Assembly: GCA_028277885.1 (NCBI GenBank)
Contig: JANQFK010000022.1
Location: 240,052 to 304,051, forward strand
Length of the DNA: 64,000 nucleotides
Direction: 5' to 3'
From: Myxococcota bacterium
GTDB taxonomy: Bacteria; Myxococcota_A; UBA9160; UBA6930
Below the pieces are notes generated by a model that worked only from the letters and a program-made list of their open reading frames with translations, had not been told where the DNA came from and made no database searches. The translations under genes and the position numbers were made by a program. Of this stretch, positions 8,258-15,496 are shown piece by piece (position 1 is the first letter of the stretch; the number at the start of each line of letters is the position of its first letter).

Positions 8258-9649
8258 TCAGTGGCCCCGCATGAGCAGGACCGTCTTGAGCGTCTTCCAG
8301 AGGATGAGGAGATCCATCGTGAGCGTTCGGTACTTCAGGTAGTAGAAGTCGAGGGCGAGCTTCTCCTCGACGTGGGCGATGTCGTTCACGTAGCCGTCGC
8401 GGATCTGGGCCCAGCCCGTGATGCCGGGCCGCACCGCGGAGCGGGCGCGGAAGTAGGGGTAGCGCTCGGCCAGCATGTCGACGAACTCGGGCCGCTCGGG
8501 GCGCGGGCCCACCAGGCTCATCTCGCCGCGCAGCACGTTCCAGAGCTGGGGAAGCTCGTCGAGGCGCGACTTGCGCAGGAAGCGCCCCACCCGGGTGACC
8601 CGGTCGTCCTCGGCCTGGGACCAGACCGCGCCGGTCTCCTCCTCGGCGTCCTCGCGCATGGAGCGCAGCTTCCAGACCTGGAAGCTGCGGCCGCCGCGGC
8701 CGACCCGCTCCTGGCCGAAGAACGCGGGGCCGGGGGAGTCGAGCCGGATCGCCAGGGCGGCGAGGCCGATCACCGGGCTCACCAGGAGCAGCGCCACGGC
8801 GGAGAGCGCCACGTCGAGGGCGCGCTTCGCCGCCATGGAGAGGCGGCCGAGCGCGAAGCCGTGGTTGAAGATCAGGTAGCTCGGGCGCAGCTCGCGCAGG
8901 TACATGCGCCCGGTGACCCGCTCGTAGAAGGAGACGCCCGAGTCGATGCGCCAGGAGAGCAGCTTCAGGCGCAGCAGCTCGGCGGCGGGGAAGTGCTCGT
9001 CGCGCTTCTTCGACGCCACCACGATGCGGTCCACGGGGACGCGGTCGAGCACCTTCTCGAGCTCGTGGACGCGCCCGATCACCGGGTAGCCCTCGATCCA
9101 GGCGCCCTGGTCGTCGGGGTCGTCGGAGAGGATGCCGATGATCTCGGTGCCGAGGTTGCGACGGTCGCGCACCGCGCGGGCGATGGCGCGGGAGAGGTCG
9201 CTGTTGCCGATCAGCAGCACGCGCTGGGCGAAGCGCTCCCGGCTCGAGAGCAGCCGGAAGCCCATGCGGCCCGTCACCAGGGCGGGGGCGTAGAGCGCGG
9301 CGAAGTGGGCGAGGGTCTCGGTGGCGCCGGGCGGGAAGGGCAGCAGCAGGTTCGCGAGCAGCACCGCGGCGGCGCCCACCCCGAAGGCGGCGATGATCGA
9401 GAGCAGGGTGCGGCGGCCGCTGCCGAGCACCGTCAGGCCGTAGGCCTCGGCGTAGTAGAGCAGCACCGAGGACAGCGCGCCCACGGCGAGCGTGGCGCCC
9501 ACGAAGGCGCCGGGCGAGAACGGGGGCTGGAGGGCCACCCAGGTGGCCGCTGCCGCGATCCCCAGGGCAGCCCAGTCGATCAGCAGGGCGAGAAGCACCC
9601 GCCCCAGGTAGAGATTCGCCAGGTAGTACCGCACCGTCCGCTTCCCCAC
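8258..9649 (-). CDS. Initiating sugar transferase (polyprenyl-phosphate hexose-1-phosphate transferase)
   Basis: 463 residues. Four to five N-terminal membrane segments, a Rossmann-like CoA-binding-type region (VLLIGNSDLSRAIARAVRD near 145), another membrane helix near 285, and the C-terminal bacterial sugar transferase domain: WKLRSMREDAEEE, RKSRLDELPQLWNVLRGEMS and LVGPRPERPEF. It starts EPS synthesis by transferring a sugar-1-phosphate onto undecaprenyl phosphate at the inner membrane; it resembles the PEP-CTERM-associated group TIGR03013. First gene of the minus-strand operon sugar transferase-deacetylase-autokinase-HTH-membrane protein. GTG start. Confidence 0.92.
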   Translation of the reverse strand: MGKRTVRYYLANLYLGRVLLALLIDWAALGIAAAATWVALQPPFSPGAFVGATLAVGALSSVLLYYAEAYGLTVLGSGRRTLLSIIAAFGVGAAAVLLANLLLPFPPGATETLAHFAALYAPALVTGRMGFRLLSSRERFAQRVLLIGNSDLSRAIARAVRDRRNLGTEIIGILSDDPDDQGAWIEGYPVIGRVHELEKVLDRVPVDRIVVASKKRDEHFPAAELLRLKLLSWRIDSGVSFYERVTGRMYLRELRPSYLIFNHGFALGRLSMAAKRALDVALSAVALLLVSPVIGLAALAIRLDSPGPAFFGQERVGRGGRSFQVWKLRSMREDAEEETGAVWSQAEDDRVTRVGRFLRKSRLDELPQLWNVLRGEMSLVGPRPERPEFVDMLAERYPYFRARSAVRPGITGWAQIRDGYVNDIAHVEEKLALDFYYLKYRTLTMDLLILWKTLKTVLLMRGH

Positions 9650-9982
9650 TCACCGCAGCAGCGTGCAGCTACCCGGCGACCCCTCTGCGTTCCCGCTGAA
9701 GCTGAGACGCAACAGCCGCAGAGATAGTCAATGCGTGGGCTGTTCTCCTGCATCGGTGAGGTGGCGGGCCGCCCTGAGGGGGGATCCGGCGGTACCGCCG
9801 CCTGCCGCTTGAGTGTACGGCGTTAAGCGGTCCGAGATCCAGGAAAAGCCCCATGCGGCCCGCGCTTTTTCACCCATGCACGAACCCCTGGGGGGAAAGA
9901 GCGCGGGCCCCGAGGTGGAGTGCCTCGGGGCCCGCACGGGAATCGCTCGGGCCCGACCGGACCCGTCGTCGGAAGCGGCTCG
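9650..9982. other. Intergenic region upstream of the EPS operon
   Basis: 333 bp without a convincing gene. Reading frames in it are short and lack coding bias. It contains the terminator of the upstream lipoprotein gene (9903-9935), a 12-bp palindrome GGCGGTACCGCC near 9788, and the presumed promoter and long leader (about 250 nt) of the sugar transferase operon on the minus strand. I saw no clear -35/-10 or sigma-54 box. The long leader leaves room for regulation, but I could not identify a known riboswitch. Confidence 0.5.
9903..9935 (-). terminator. Hairpin terminator after the lipoprotein gene
   Basis: Perfect 13-bp stem (GCGGGCCCCGAGG with its complement), 7-nt loop, 48 bp downstream of the stop at 9983 on the minus strand and followed there by CTCTTT. 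It separates the lipoprotein gene from the sugar transferase operon. Confidence 0.65.
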
Positions 9983-10426
9983 CTAGAGGTAGATCTGCTC
10001 CTGGGAGAGCTCCGACTCACCGGCCGCGTTGTAGGTGGTGATGCGGAACCAGCCCGGGTCCTCGTAGCGCAGGTACTGCAGCTCGAGGGTCACGGTGTCG
10101 GGGTCCGCCGGGTTGCGGAGCACGAAGGCCGGCAGCGTCACCAGCTCCTCTCCGTCGGGGGAGAAGACGGTGTAGTCCACCACCTCGTGGCCGCTCTCCA
10201 GGATGCGGGGGTCGTCGAACTCGACGCTGCCCCCGGGCTCGAACTGCAGGCTCGCCTCGGTGAGCCGCCAGAAGCGCACGCCCTCCACCAGGGCCGACTC
10301 GAAGTCGGCGATCCGCACCGTCACGCGGCGGTACTCGCACGCCGTGAGGAGCGGCAGCAGGGAGAGTGCAACCAGTGCGCAGCTCGTGCGCAGGAAGGCG
10401 GTCCTCGAGGTCGGGAACGAAGGCAT
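9983..10426 (-). CDS. Small predicted lipoprotein in the EPS locus
   Basis: 147 residues beginning with a signal peptide and lipobox (SLLPLLTACEYRR, Cys near residue 30), so probably anchored in a membrane. The rest (VRIADFESALVEGVRFWRL, DTVTLELQYLRYEDPGWFR) looks like a compact beta-sandwich; I do not recognise the family. It lies between two strong hairpins, so it is probably its own transcription unit between the wza-like gene and the sugar transferase operon. A role in EPS export or attachment is inferred from position only. Confidence 0.7.
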   Translation of the reverse strand: MPSFPTSRTAFLRTSCALVALSLLPLLTACEYRRVTVRIADFESALVEGVRFWRLTEASLQFEPGGSVEFDDPRILESGHEVVDYTVFSPDGEELVTLPAFVLRNPADPDTVTLELQYLRYEDPGWFRITTYNAAGESELSQEQIYL

Positions 10427-10593
10427 CGGGTTCTCCGCGGGCCCATCGCAGCGCTGCTTCCGTCGCGACAGGGCCGTCGCCGCGACGAGCCGGGGTCTCC
10501 GGCCGAAGCTGGCAGCTGCATCGACGGGCCCACGCGGCCGGTGCGTGACGGGGATTACAGGCGGCCGTCCGCGCCGCGGAGTCCCGAATGCAG

Positions 10594-10627
10594 GACGGGC
10601 CCCCGGACCGAGGTCCGGAGGCCCGTC
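10594..10627 (-). terminator. Long hairpin terminator after the wza-like gene
   Basis: Stem of 8 bp (GACGGGCC/GGCCCGTC), one mismatch, then 6 bp (CCGGAC/GTCCGG), 4-nt loop, about 50 bp downstream of the stop at 10675 on the minus strand. No T-run, as is common in GC-rich genomes. Confidence 0.6.
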
Positions 10628-10674
10628 ACGAGGCGGATCCGGCGGCTCGGGGCCGCCGGCGCCGGGCGCGCCCG

Positions 10675-11376
10675 CTAGAGGCCGCCCGTGAAGACCGTGG
10701 TGGTCACGTTGGCGCCGAAGCCGAGCAGCTGGTGCAGCGGGAACAGGGCGGCCTGGAGCCCGTAGCCGATGGACGCGATGGCGGTCGGCGGGACGTAGAC
10801 GATGTCGCCTCCCTGGAGCGGCATGTTGCTGCTCAGGTCGCCGAGCTCGATGGCGTCCAGGTTCACCGTGAAGACGCTGGTGCCCTCGCCCTGGTGGCGG
10901 ATCACCCGGATGCGGCTCGCCGCGGCGAAGCGGGTCGGGCCGCCCACCGTGCCGAGGGCCTCGGTGATGCGCGTCTCCCGGGCCAGGGGGAAGGTGCTGG
11001 GGCGGTTGACCTCGCCGAGCACCGTGACCTGGCTGCTGAGCGAGGACTTGAGCGCCACCGTCACCCGGGCGTCGCGCTTGTAGCGTCCGATGCGCTTCTC
11101 GATGTCCGCCGCGATGTCCGCGGTGGTGCGACCGGCCGCCGGGATGTCCCCGATCAGGTCCACCGAGATCATGCCGTCGGGCCGCACCACCACCTCCCGG
11201 GTGATCTGGGGCTCGGGCAGGATCGTGACCGTGAGCTGGTCCGGCGGTCCGACCGTGTACGGCTGGGCCGCGGCGGGCGGCGGCGGCATCCCCGGCGCCG
11301 TGCACGCCGCCCCGAAGGCGATCGTCGTCAGGAGAAGGACAAGAAGATGGGTCGAGCGGGCAGAGGCACGCGACAT
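10675..11376 (-). CDS. Wza-like polysaccharide export lipoprotein
   Basis: 233 residues, signal peptide and lipobox (LLTTIAFGAACTAPG, Cys near 24). The mature part has the polysaccharide-export (Poly_export) domain (YTVGPPDQLTVTILPEPQITREVVVRPDG, residues ~40-70, DLIGDIPAAGRTTADIAADIEKRI) and a following SLBB-type domain (VTVLGEVNRPSTFPL), as in exosortase-type EPS export proteins. It should form the outer-membrane/periplasmic channel partnering the autokinase at 5110. The start at 11376 has a good Shine-Dalgarno (AGGGGG) 8 bp upstream; a longer in-frame extension to 11457 was rejected because it covers the promoter. Confidence 0.88.
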   Translation of the reverse strand: MSRASARSTHLLVLLLTTIAFGAACTAPGMPPPPAAAQPYTVGPPDQLTVTILPEPQITREVVVRPDGMISVDLIGDIPAAGRTTADIAADIEKRIGRYKRDARVTVALKSSLSSQVTVLGEVNRPSTFPLARETRITEALGTVGGPTRFAAASRIRVIRHQGEGTSVFTVNLDAIELGDLSSNMPLQGGDIVYVPPTAIASIGYGLQAALFPLHQLLGFGANVTTTVFTGGL

Positions 11377-11425
11377 CGTTGAAACCCCCTTTGGTCGGTC
11401 CACATCGGCCGACTGGACTCGAATC

Positions 11426-11454
11426 CTTATAGCCGTCGCCCGGATCGCGGTCAG
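11426..11454 (-). promoter_or_regulatory. Sigma-70-like promoter of the wza-like gene; divergent region
   Basis: On the minus strand: CTGACC (-35, 11449-11454), 17-bp spacer, TATAAG (-10, 11426-11431), 50 bp before the start at 11376. On the plus strand TATACT (11474-11479) lies 8 bp before the GTG of the FemAB-like gene, which would make that transcript nearly leaderless; its -35 is poor. The two promoters would overlap back to back. Confidence 0.5.
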
Positions 11455-11487
11455 CATCGCGCGGCGCGGCCCCTATACTGGTCGTCC

Positions 11488-12540
11488 GTGCACGTCGAGG
11501 CGGTGGCGCAGCCCGGCTCCGAGTGGGACGCGTTCGTGTCGGGTCAGGCCGGTGCCAGCCTGGGCCACGCGAGCGCCTGGGCTCGGGTGATGCGCGAAGC
11601 CTACGGGGTCGATCCCCACTACCTGGCCGTGCGCGACTCGGCGCGCATCGCCGCCGTGCTTCCGCTGGTCCGAGTGCCCACGCTGCGCGGCGGTGCCGAG
11701 CTCGTCTCGATGCCGTACCTCGACGCGGGCGGCATCCTCGGCCCGGAACCCGAGGCCGCGCGGCTGCTCCTCGACGCCGCCTGCGAGCACGCCGCGGCCT
11801 GCGGCGCCAGCGCGGTCGAGCTGCGCCAGCTCGGCGCGAGACCGGGCCTCGAGCCGGAGCCGGCGCCCGCGCCGGGCCCAGAGCTCGACCGCGTGAACCT
11901 GGTGCTCGCGCTGGCCGAGGACGAGGACGCGCTGTGGGCCGCGCTCCCCGCCAAGGTGCGCAACCAGACGCGCAAGGCGCGCCGTGAGGGCCTGCACGCC
12001 TGGGTGGCCGGCGCCGAGGCGTGCGAAGGCTTCTACCAGCCCTTCCGCGTGAACATGCGCGACCTGGGCACGCCGGTCCACGCGCGGCGCTTCTACGAGT
12101 GCGCCGCCCGGGCCTTCGGCGACGCGCTCCGCTTCGTGGTCGCCCTCGACGGCGAGCGGGCCGTCGGCGGCCTCGTGGCGATCCACACGGGCGAGCGGGT
12201 CACCGTGACCTGGGCCGCGACCCTGCGCGCGGAGCGGCCGCGCTGCCCCAACAACCTGATCTACTGGGAGGCGCTGCGCTGGGCGGTGGGGCGGGGCGCC
12301 CGCTGGTTCGACTTCGGTCGCTCGCCCCGGGAGAGCGGCACCCATCGCTTCAAGCGCGGCTGGGGGGCCGAGGAGGAGCCCCTCGCGTGGCTGCGCTACG
12401 CGCCGACGGGCGAGCGCCTGCCCCTCGAGCCGCCGGGCGCGAGCCCGCTGCTGCGCGGCCTCTCCCGGGCCTGGACCCGCCTGCCCCTGGCGCTGGCGGA
12501 CCGCCTCGGCCCGCCGCTGCGTCGCCGCCTGTCGAGCTAG
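11488..12540 (+). CDS. FemAB/GNAT-like transferase, XrtA/PEP-CTERM-associated
   Basis: 350 residues, GTG start. Two GNAT-like halves: the C-terminal half has VRNQTRKARREGL (~155-167), GGLVAIHTGERVTVTWAA (~225) and NNLIYWEALRWAVGRGARWFDFGRS (~255-280), the pattern of FemAB-related proteins found in PEP-CTERM/exosortase loci (TIGR03019 type). These are thought to transfer an aminoacyl or acyl group to a glycan or lipid-linked precursor. It is divergent from the export lipoprotein and convergent, with a 4-bp overlap of stops, with the FHA gene. Confidence 0.85.
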   Translation: MHVEAVAQPGSEWDAFVSGQAGASLGHASAWARVMREAYGVDPHYLAVRDSARIAAVLPLVRVPTLRGGAELVSMPYLDAGGILGPEPEAARLLLDAACEHAAACGASAVELRQLGARPGLEPEPAPAPGPELDRVNLVLALAEDEDALWAALPAKVRNQTRKARREGLHAWVAGAEACEGFYQPFRVNMRDLGTPVHARRFYECAARAFGDALRFVVALDGERAVGGLVAIHTGERVTVTWAATLRAERPRCPNNLIYWEALRWAVGRGARWFDFGRSPRESGTHRFKRGWGAEEEPLAWLRYAPTGERLPLEPPGASPLLRGLSRAWTRLPLALADRLGPPLRRRLSS

Positions 12541-12863
12541 CCCTGGGCGACGCTCTCGACCAGGAACTGGAACAGCGTGCTGCCGATCTCGAGCTCGTCG
12601 CCGTGGGCGAGCTCCTGGCTGCGGACCCGCTTGCCGTTCACCTTGGTGCCGTTGGTGGACTGGAGGTCCTCGACGCTGAAGCGCTCGGAGTCGCGGTCGT
12701 AGAGGATGAGGGCGTGCTCGCGGCTGATGCCGTCGTCGAGGAGCGTGATGTCCGTGGTCGGGTTGCGCCCGATCACCGTCTCGTCGGCGGAGATCTCGTA
12801 GCGCATGCCCTCGAAGCCGCCGTTGCGGATCAGCAGGGACGCCCGTGCGACCGGTCCGGCCAC
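12537..12863 (-). CDS. FHA domain protein
   Basis: 108 residues, almost entirely one forkhead-associated domain: GRNPTTDITLLDDGISREHA (residues ~34-53), then DLQSTNGTKVNGKRV, with the Arg, Ser and Asn residues that bind phosphothreonine. Stand-alone FHA proteins read Ser/Thr kinase signals; the partner kinase is not in the window. I chose the GTG at 12863 because GGAGGA lies 5 bp upstream; no earlier ATG gives a credible N-terminus. It lies 71 bp downstream of the nitrilase-type gene and may be cotranscribed with it. Confidence 0.85.
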   Translation of the reverse strand: MAGPVARASLLIRNGGFEGMRYEISADETVIGRNPTTDITLLDDGISREHALILYDRDSERFSVEDLQSTNGTKVNGKRVRSQELAHGDELEIGSTLFQFLVESVAQG

Positions 12864-12934
12864 GCCTTCCTCCAACGTGTGCGAAACACCGGCAGCCGTA
12901 TCGGAAGGGCTCGGGAGGGCCTTGAGGCCCGGGC

Positions 12935-13735
12935 TCAGAGGCGGCGGTGCTCGAGGACGGGCAGGGCGGCGCGCACCCGGTCCTGGGCGGCGAGGTCGCA
13001 CTCCACCACGAAGGCCCCGGGCCCGTCGGGCGCGCAGCCGAGGACGACGCCCCAGGGATCGGCCACCAGGGAGCGCCCGTAGCTCGAGCGGTCCGGCCCA
13101 TGGCGCCCCACCTGGGCGGGCGCCAGCACGAAGGCCTGGTTCTCGACGGCCCGCGCGCGCAGCAGCAGCTCCCAGTGGTCGCGGCCGGTCTCGGGCGCGA
13201 AGGCGGCGGGCACCGCCAGGAAGCGCACACCGCGCTCGGACTGGGCGCGATACAGCTCGGGGAAGCGCAGGTCGTAGCAGACCGAGAGCCCGATCCCGCC
13301 GAAGGGCGTCTCGGCCACCACGACCTCGGACCCGGGCGCGATGCTCTTGGACTCCTGGAAGCAGCCGCCGCCCTGGGCGCGCAGGTCGACGTCGAACAGG
13401 TGCATCTTCCGGTACACGGCCGCGACCTCGCCGGAGTCCGAGACGAGCACGCTGGTGTTGCAGACCCGGTCCTCGCCGGTCGCCTCGGGAAACGTCCCGC
13501 CGAGGATCCAGACCCCGTGCCGCGAGGCGAGCTCGCGAACCGTCCCGACGATCTCCCCGTCGACCCCCTGGGCGCACGGAAACGGCTCCCCCTCGCGCCG
13601 CAGGAACGCAAAGTTCTCCGGCAGCGCGACGAGCTCTGCGCCGCGATCCGCCGCACGTCCCACGAGCTCCTTCGCTGCGGCGAGATTCGCCGGGAGATCG
13701 TCCGTCGAGGTCATCTGCACGACGCCTACGCGCAT
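12935..13735 (-). CDS. Carbon-nitrogen hydrolase (nitrilase superfamily, Nit1/NIT2-like)
   Basis: 266 residues with the Glu-Lys-Cys triad: LPENFAF (Glu ~42), YRKMHLFDVD (Lys ~112) and SVCYDLRFPELY (Cys ~152). The context around the triad fits the branch containing omega-amidase and deaminated glutathione amidase (repair of misamidated glutathione), 260-280 residues being the usual length. Probably cytoplasmic. Start ATG at 13735; the frame continues upstream but through low-complexity sequence. The exact substrate is not decided by sequence alone. Confidence 0.88.
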   Translation of the reverse strand: MRVGVVQMTSTDDLPANLAAAKELVGRAADRGAELVALPENFAFLRREGEPFPCAQGVDGEIVGTVRELASRHGVWILGGTFPEATGEDRVCNTSVLVSDSGEVAAVYRKMHLFDVDLRAQGGGCFQESKSIAPGSEVVVAETPFGGIGLSVCYDLRFPELYRAQSERGVRFLAVPAAFAPETGRDHWELLLRARAVENQAFVLAPAQVGRHGPDRSSYGRSLVADPWGVVLGCAPDGPGAFVVECDLAAQDRVRAALPVLEHRRL

Positions 13736-14305
13736 TGCGGGAGGATAGGCGGTGCGGGCATCCGAGTCCGGTCGGCGGCGGGGGGTGTGTCTCCGTGAAT
13801 GGCTCGCGCGGGCGAGCCACACCGCCCGGGTGTTCGCCAGCGCTTCGGCCCGTCGCGGAGCGGGAGCCGGCCGTCGTCGGCGCTGCGCTCTGGCGGCCGG
13901 CTTCGCCGGCGGCCGGGAGAGCGCGGCTCTCGCCGCGCAGACTTCCCGGTTCGCTGCGCGACACCCCCCGCCACCGCCGGGGGCGCACGTTCGCCGAGCA
14001 ACGCCAACGCATTGCTCGCTCCAGTCGCCCCGACACATCTCTGCCGAGCGCCCCGCACCCGGCCGCGCGCGAACCGCGCGGCCTAGCGAGCCGCAGGCGA
14101 GCGAGGGCTCGACGCGCGCCTCGTCTCGGAACGCAAGCCCGCCTCAGGCGGGCGCGCAGCGCCGGCCCGCCTTCGGCGCGCCGGCGCGAAGTTCAACAAG
14201 GACGCCTGCGCGCACCGGGGCCCCGCCGTCTACGGGACCCCCGCACCGAGGCCCTGTCATTCGAGATTGCCTCGGTCGGAGACTCGCGCTGAGCCGGGCC
14301 CCGGC
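13736..14305. other. 570-bp gene-free region rich in small palindromes
   Basis: No frame has coding bias; the long frames across it are GC artefacts. It holds a hairpin at 13801-13818 (GGCTCGC/GCGAGCC), a GCCGGCttcGCCGGC palindrome near 13896, and a copy of repeat family C (14059-14195). It separates the nitrilase promoter from the end of the AAA+ regulator gene, both on the minus strand. Confidence 0.6.
14059..14195 (+). repeat. Dispersed repeat family C, copy 1
   Basis: About 137 bp similar to 18381-18523. Shared blocks in order: CCGGCCGCGCGCGAACCG, GAGCGAGCCGC, CGAGCGA, GTCTCGGAACGCAAGCCCGC, GGGCGCGCAGC and a final GCGAAGTTCA. Between blocks the copies differ by short palindromes (for example CCCGCCTCAGGCGGG here), as if hairpins had been inserted or exchanged. 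Extragenic palindromic-type element. Confidence 0.7.
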
Positions 14306-15298
14306 CTACCGGAACTCCGACGGATCCACGCCCGTTCTGCGGATCACGTCGTAGAAGTCCTTGCGGTCCTTCTTGGCGAGGCGGGCAGCGCGGCTGATGT
14401 TGCCTCCGCAGCGGCGCAGCAGGCCCCGGACGTAGCGCGTCTCGAAGGCGCGCTTGGCCTCCTTGAAGGAGGGCACGTCGTCCCCGTCCCGGGCGAGCAG
14501 GAGCGCCTCGGCGCTGATGGCGCCGCTGCCGCTGAGCCGGACGGCCTGGCGGATGCGCTCGCGCAGCTCGCGGACGTCGCCGGTCCAGCTCTCGGCCAGC
14601 AGGCAGGCCCGCGCGTCGCCCGCGAAGCCGACGGGCTCGAAGCCCGCCTCCTCGGCGAAGGCCGCGAGGTAGTGGGCCGCCAGGGGCAGCACGTCCTCGG
14701 GCCGGCTCGCCAGGGGCGGCACGGGGATCTCGTGGTGGGGCGCGTCGCCGAACAGGCTCGCACCGGACAGCGACTCGCCGCTGCACACCACCCGCGCGCC
14801 CAGTGCCAGGGGCGCGTCGCCGCCCTCGCGGCGGAAGCGGCGCTCCGCGATCGACTTCACGAGCGCGTCGCGCACGCCTGCGCTCAGCGCCTCGACCTGG
14901 TCGATCCAGAGCGTGCTTCCCGAGGCGCGCTCGAGGGCGCCCACGTGCTCACCGGGAACGGCGGGGTAGACGCCCGCCGCACACCCGAAGAGCTCGCGTC
15001 CCTGGAGCGCCTCGGGCACGGCTACCGCCGAGAGCGTTCCGAGGCGTTGGGCGTGGCGCGGCCCCCACGCGTGAATGGCGCGCGCGACCTGCTCCTTGTC
15101 GCTGCCCGCGGGCCCGCTGATCAGCACGGGCAGCTCGGAGCGCGCGGCTAGCGTGGCCTGCTCGATCAGGTCGCGCGTCGCTTGACTCGCTCCGACGATT
15201 CGATCTTCCCGACGCCGACCGACGGGGCGTGTTCGCAACACCTCCACCCCATCTCCCCCATCGGCGGCGACGACGTCCATGTCCCCAATTCTCGCCAT
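14306..15298 (-). CDS. AAA+ sigma-54-activator-like regulator lacking GAFTGA, Fis-type C-terminus
   Basis: 330 residues: a short N-terminus, a sigma-54-interaction-type AAA+ core, and a Fis-type HTH at the C-terminus (RGLLRRCGGNISRAARLAKK, then FYDVIRRTGVDP). The Walker A is altered (GPAGSDKEQVARAIH instead of GExGTGKE) and the loop that should carry GAFTGA reads GCAAGVYPAVPG, so contact with sigma-54 and ATP-driven remodelling are both doubtful. No receiver domain. It may act as a plain DNA-binding regulator. ATG at 15298 has GGGGGGA 6 bp upstream; an ATG 18 bp later is an alternative. Confidence 0.82.
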   Translation of the reverse strand: MARIGDMDVVAADGGDGVEVLRTRPVGRRREDRIVGASQATRDLIEQATLAARSELPVLISGPAGSDKEQVARAIHAWGPRHAQRLGTLSAVAVPEALQGRELFGCAAGVYPAVPGEHVGALERASGSTLWIDQVEALSAGVRDALVKSIAERRFRREGGDAPLALGARVVCSGESLSGASLFGDAPHHEIPVPPLASRPEDVLPLAAHYLAAFAEEAGFEPVGFAGDARACLLAESWTGDVRELRERIRQAVRLSGSGAISAEALLLARDGDDVPSFKEAKRAFETRYVRGLLRRCGGNISRAARLAKKDRKDFYDVIRRTGVDPSEFR

Positions 15299-15496
15299 CG
15301 GTGTCCCCCCATCGCTGGCGCTACCCGGAAATCTATTGAGTTTCCGCAGCAGTTGTCAATGATGTTGCGAGTGGGCCCCGGACCCCTCGTTGACGCGGCC
15401 GTCGACCGCGTGGTAGCGGGTGGGGCGAGGGAGGGGGGAGCCCTGTCGAAGCCGTCTCGAGGCCCCCAAGGGGGGGGCGAAGCACCCCGGCGCCGA

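Noticed and set aside
9650-9900. Possible riboswitch in the long leader of the sugar transferase operon
   Set aside because: I looked for a c-di-GMP (GEMM) type core because EPS operons often carry one, but no conserved core could be placed; only palindromes remain.
12935-14038. N-terminal extension of the nitrilase-type protein
   Set aside because: The 101 extra residues translate low-complexity palindromic DNA and the protein has a clean start at 13735.
15359-15496. Longer MutL N-terminus from ATG codons at 15359
   Set aside because: The 46 extra residues have atypical codons and low complexity, while the GTG at 15497 gives the normal MutL start.
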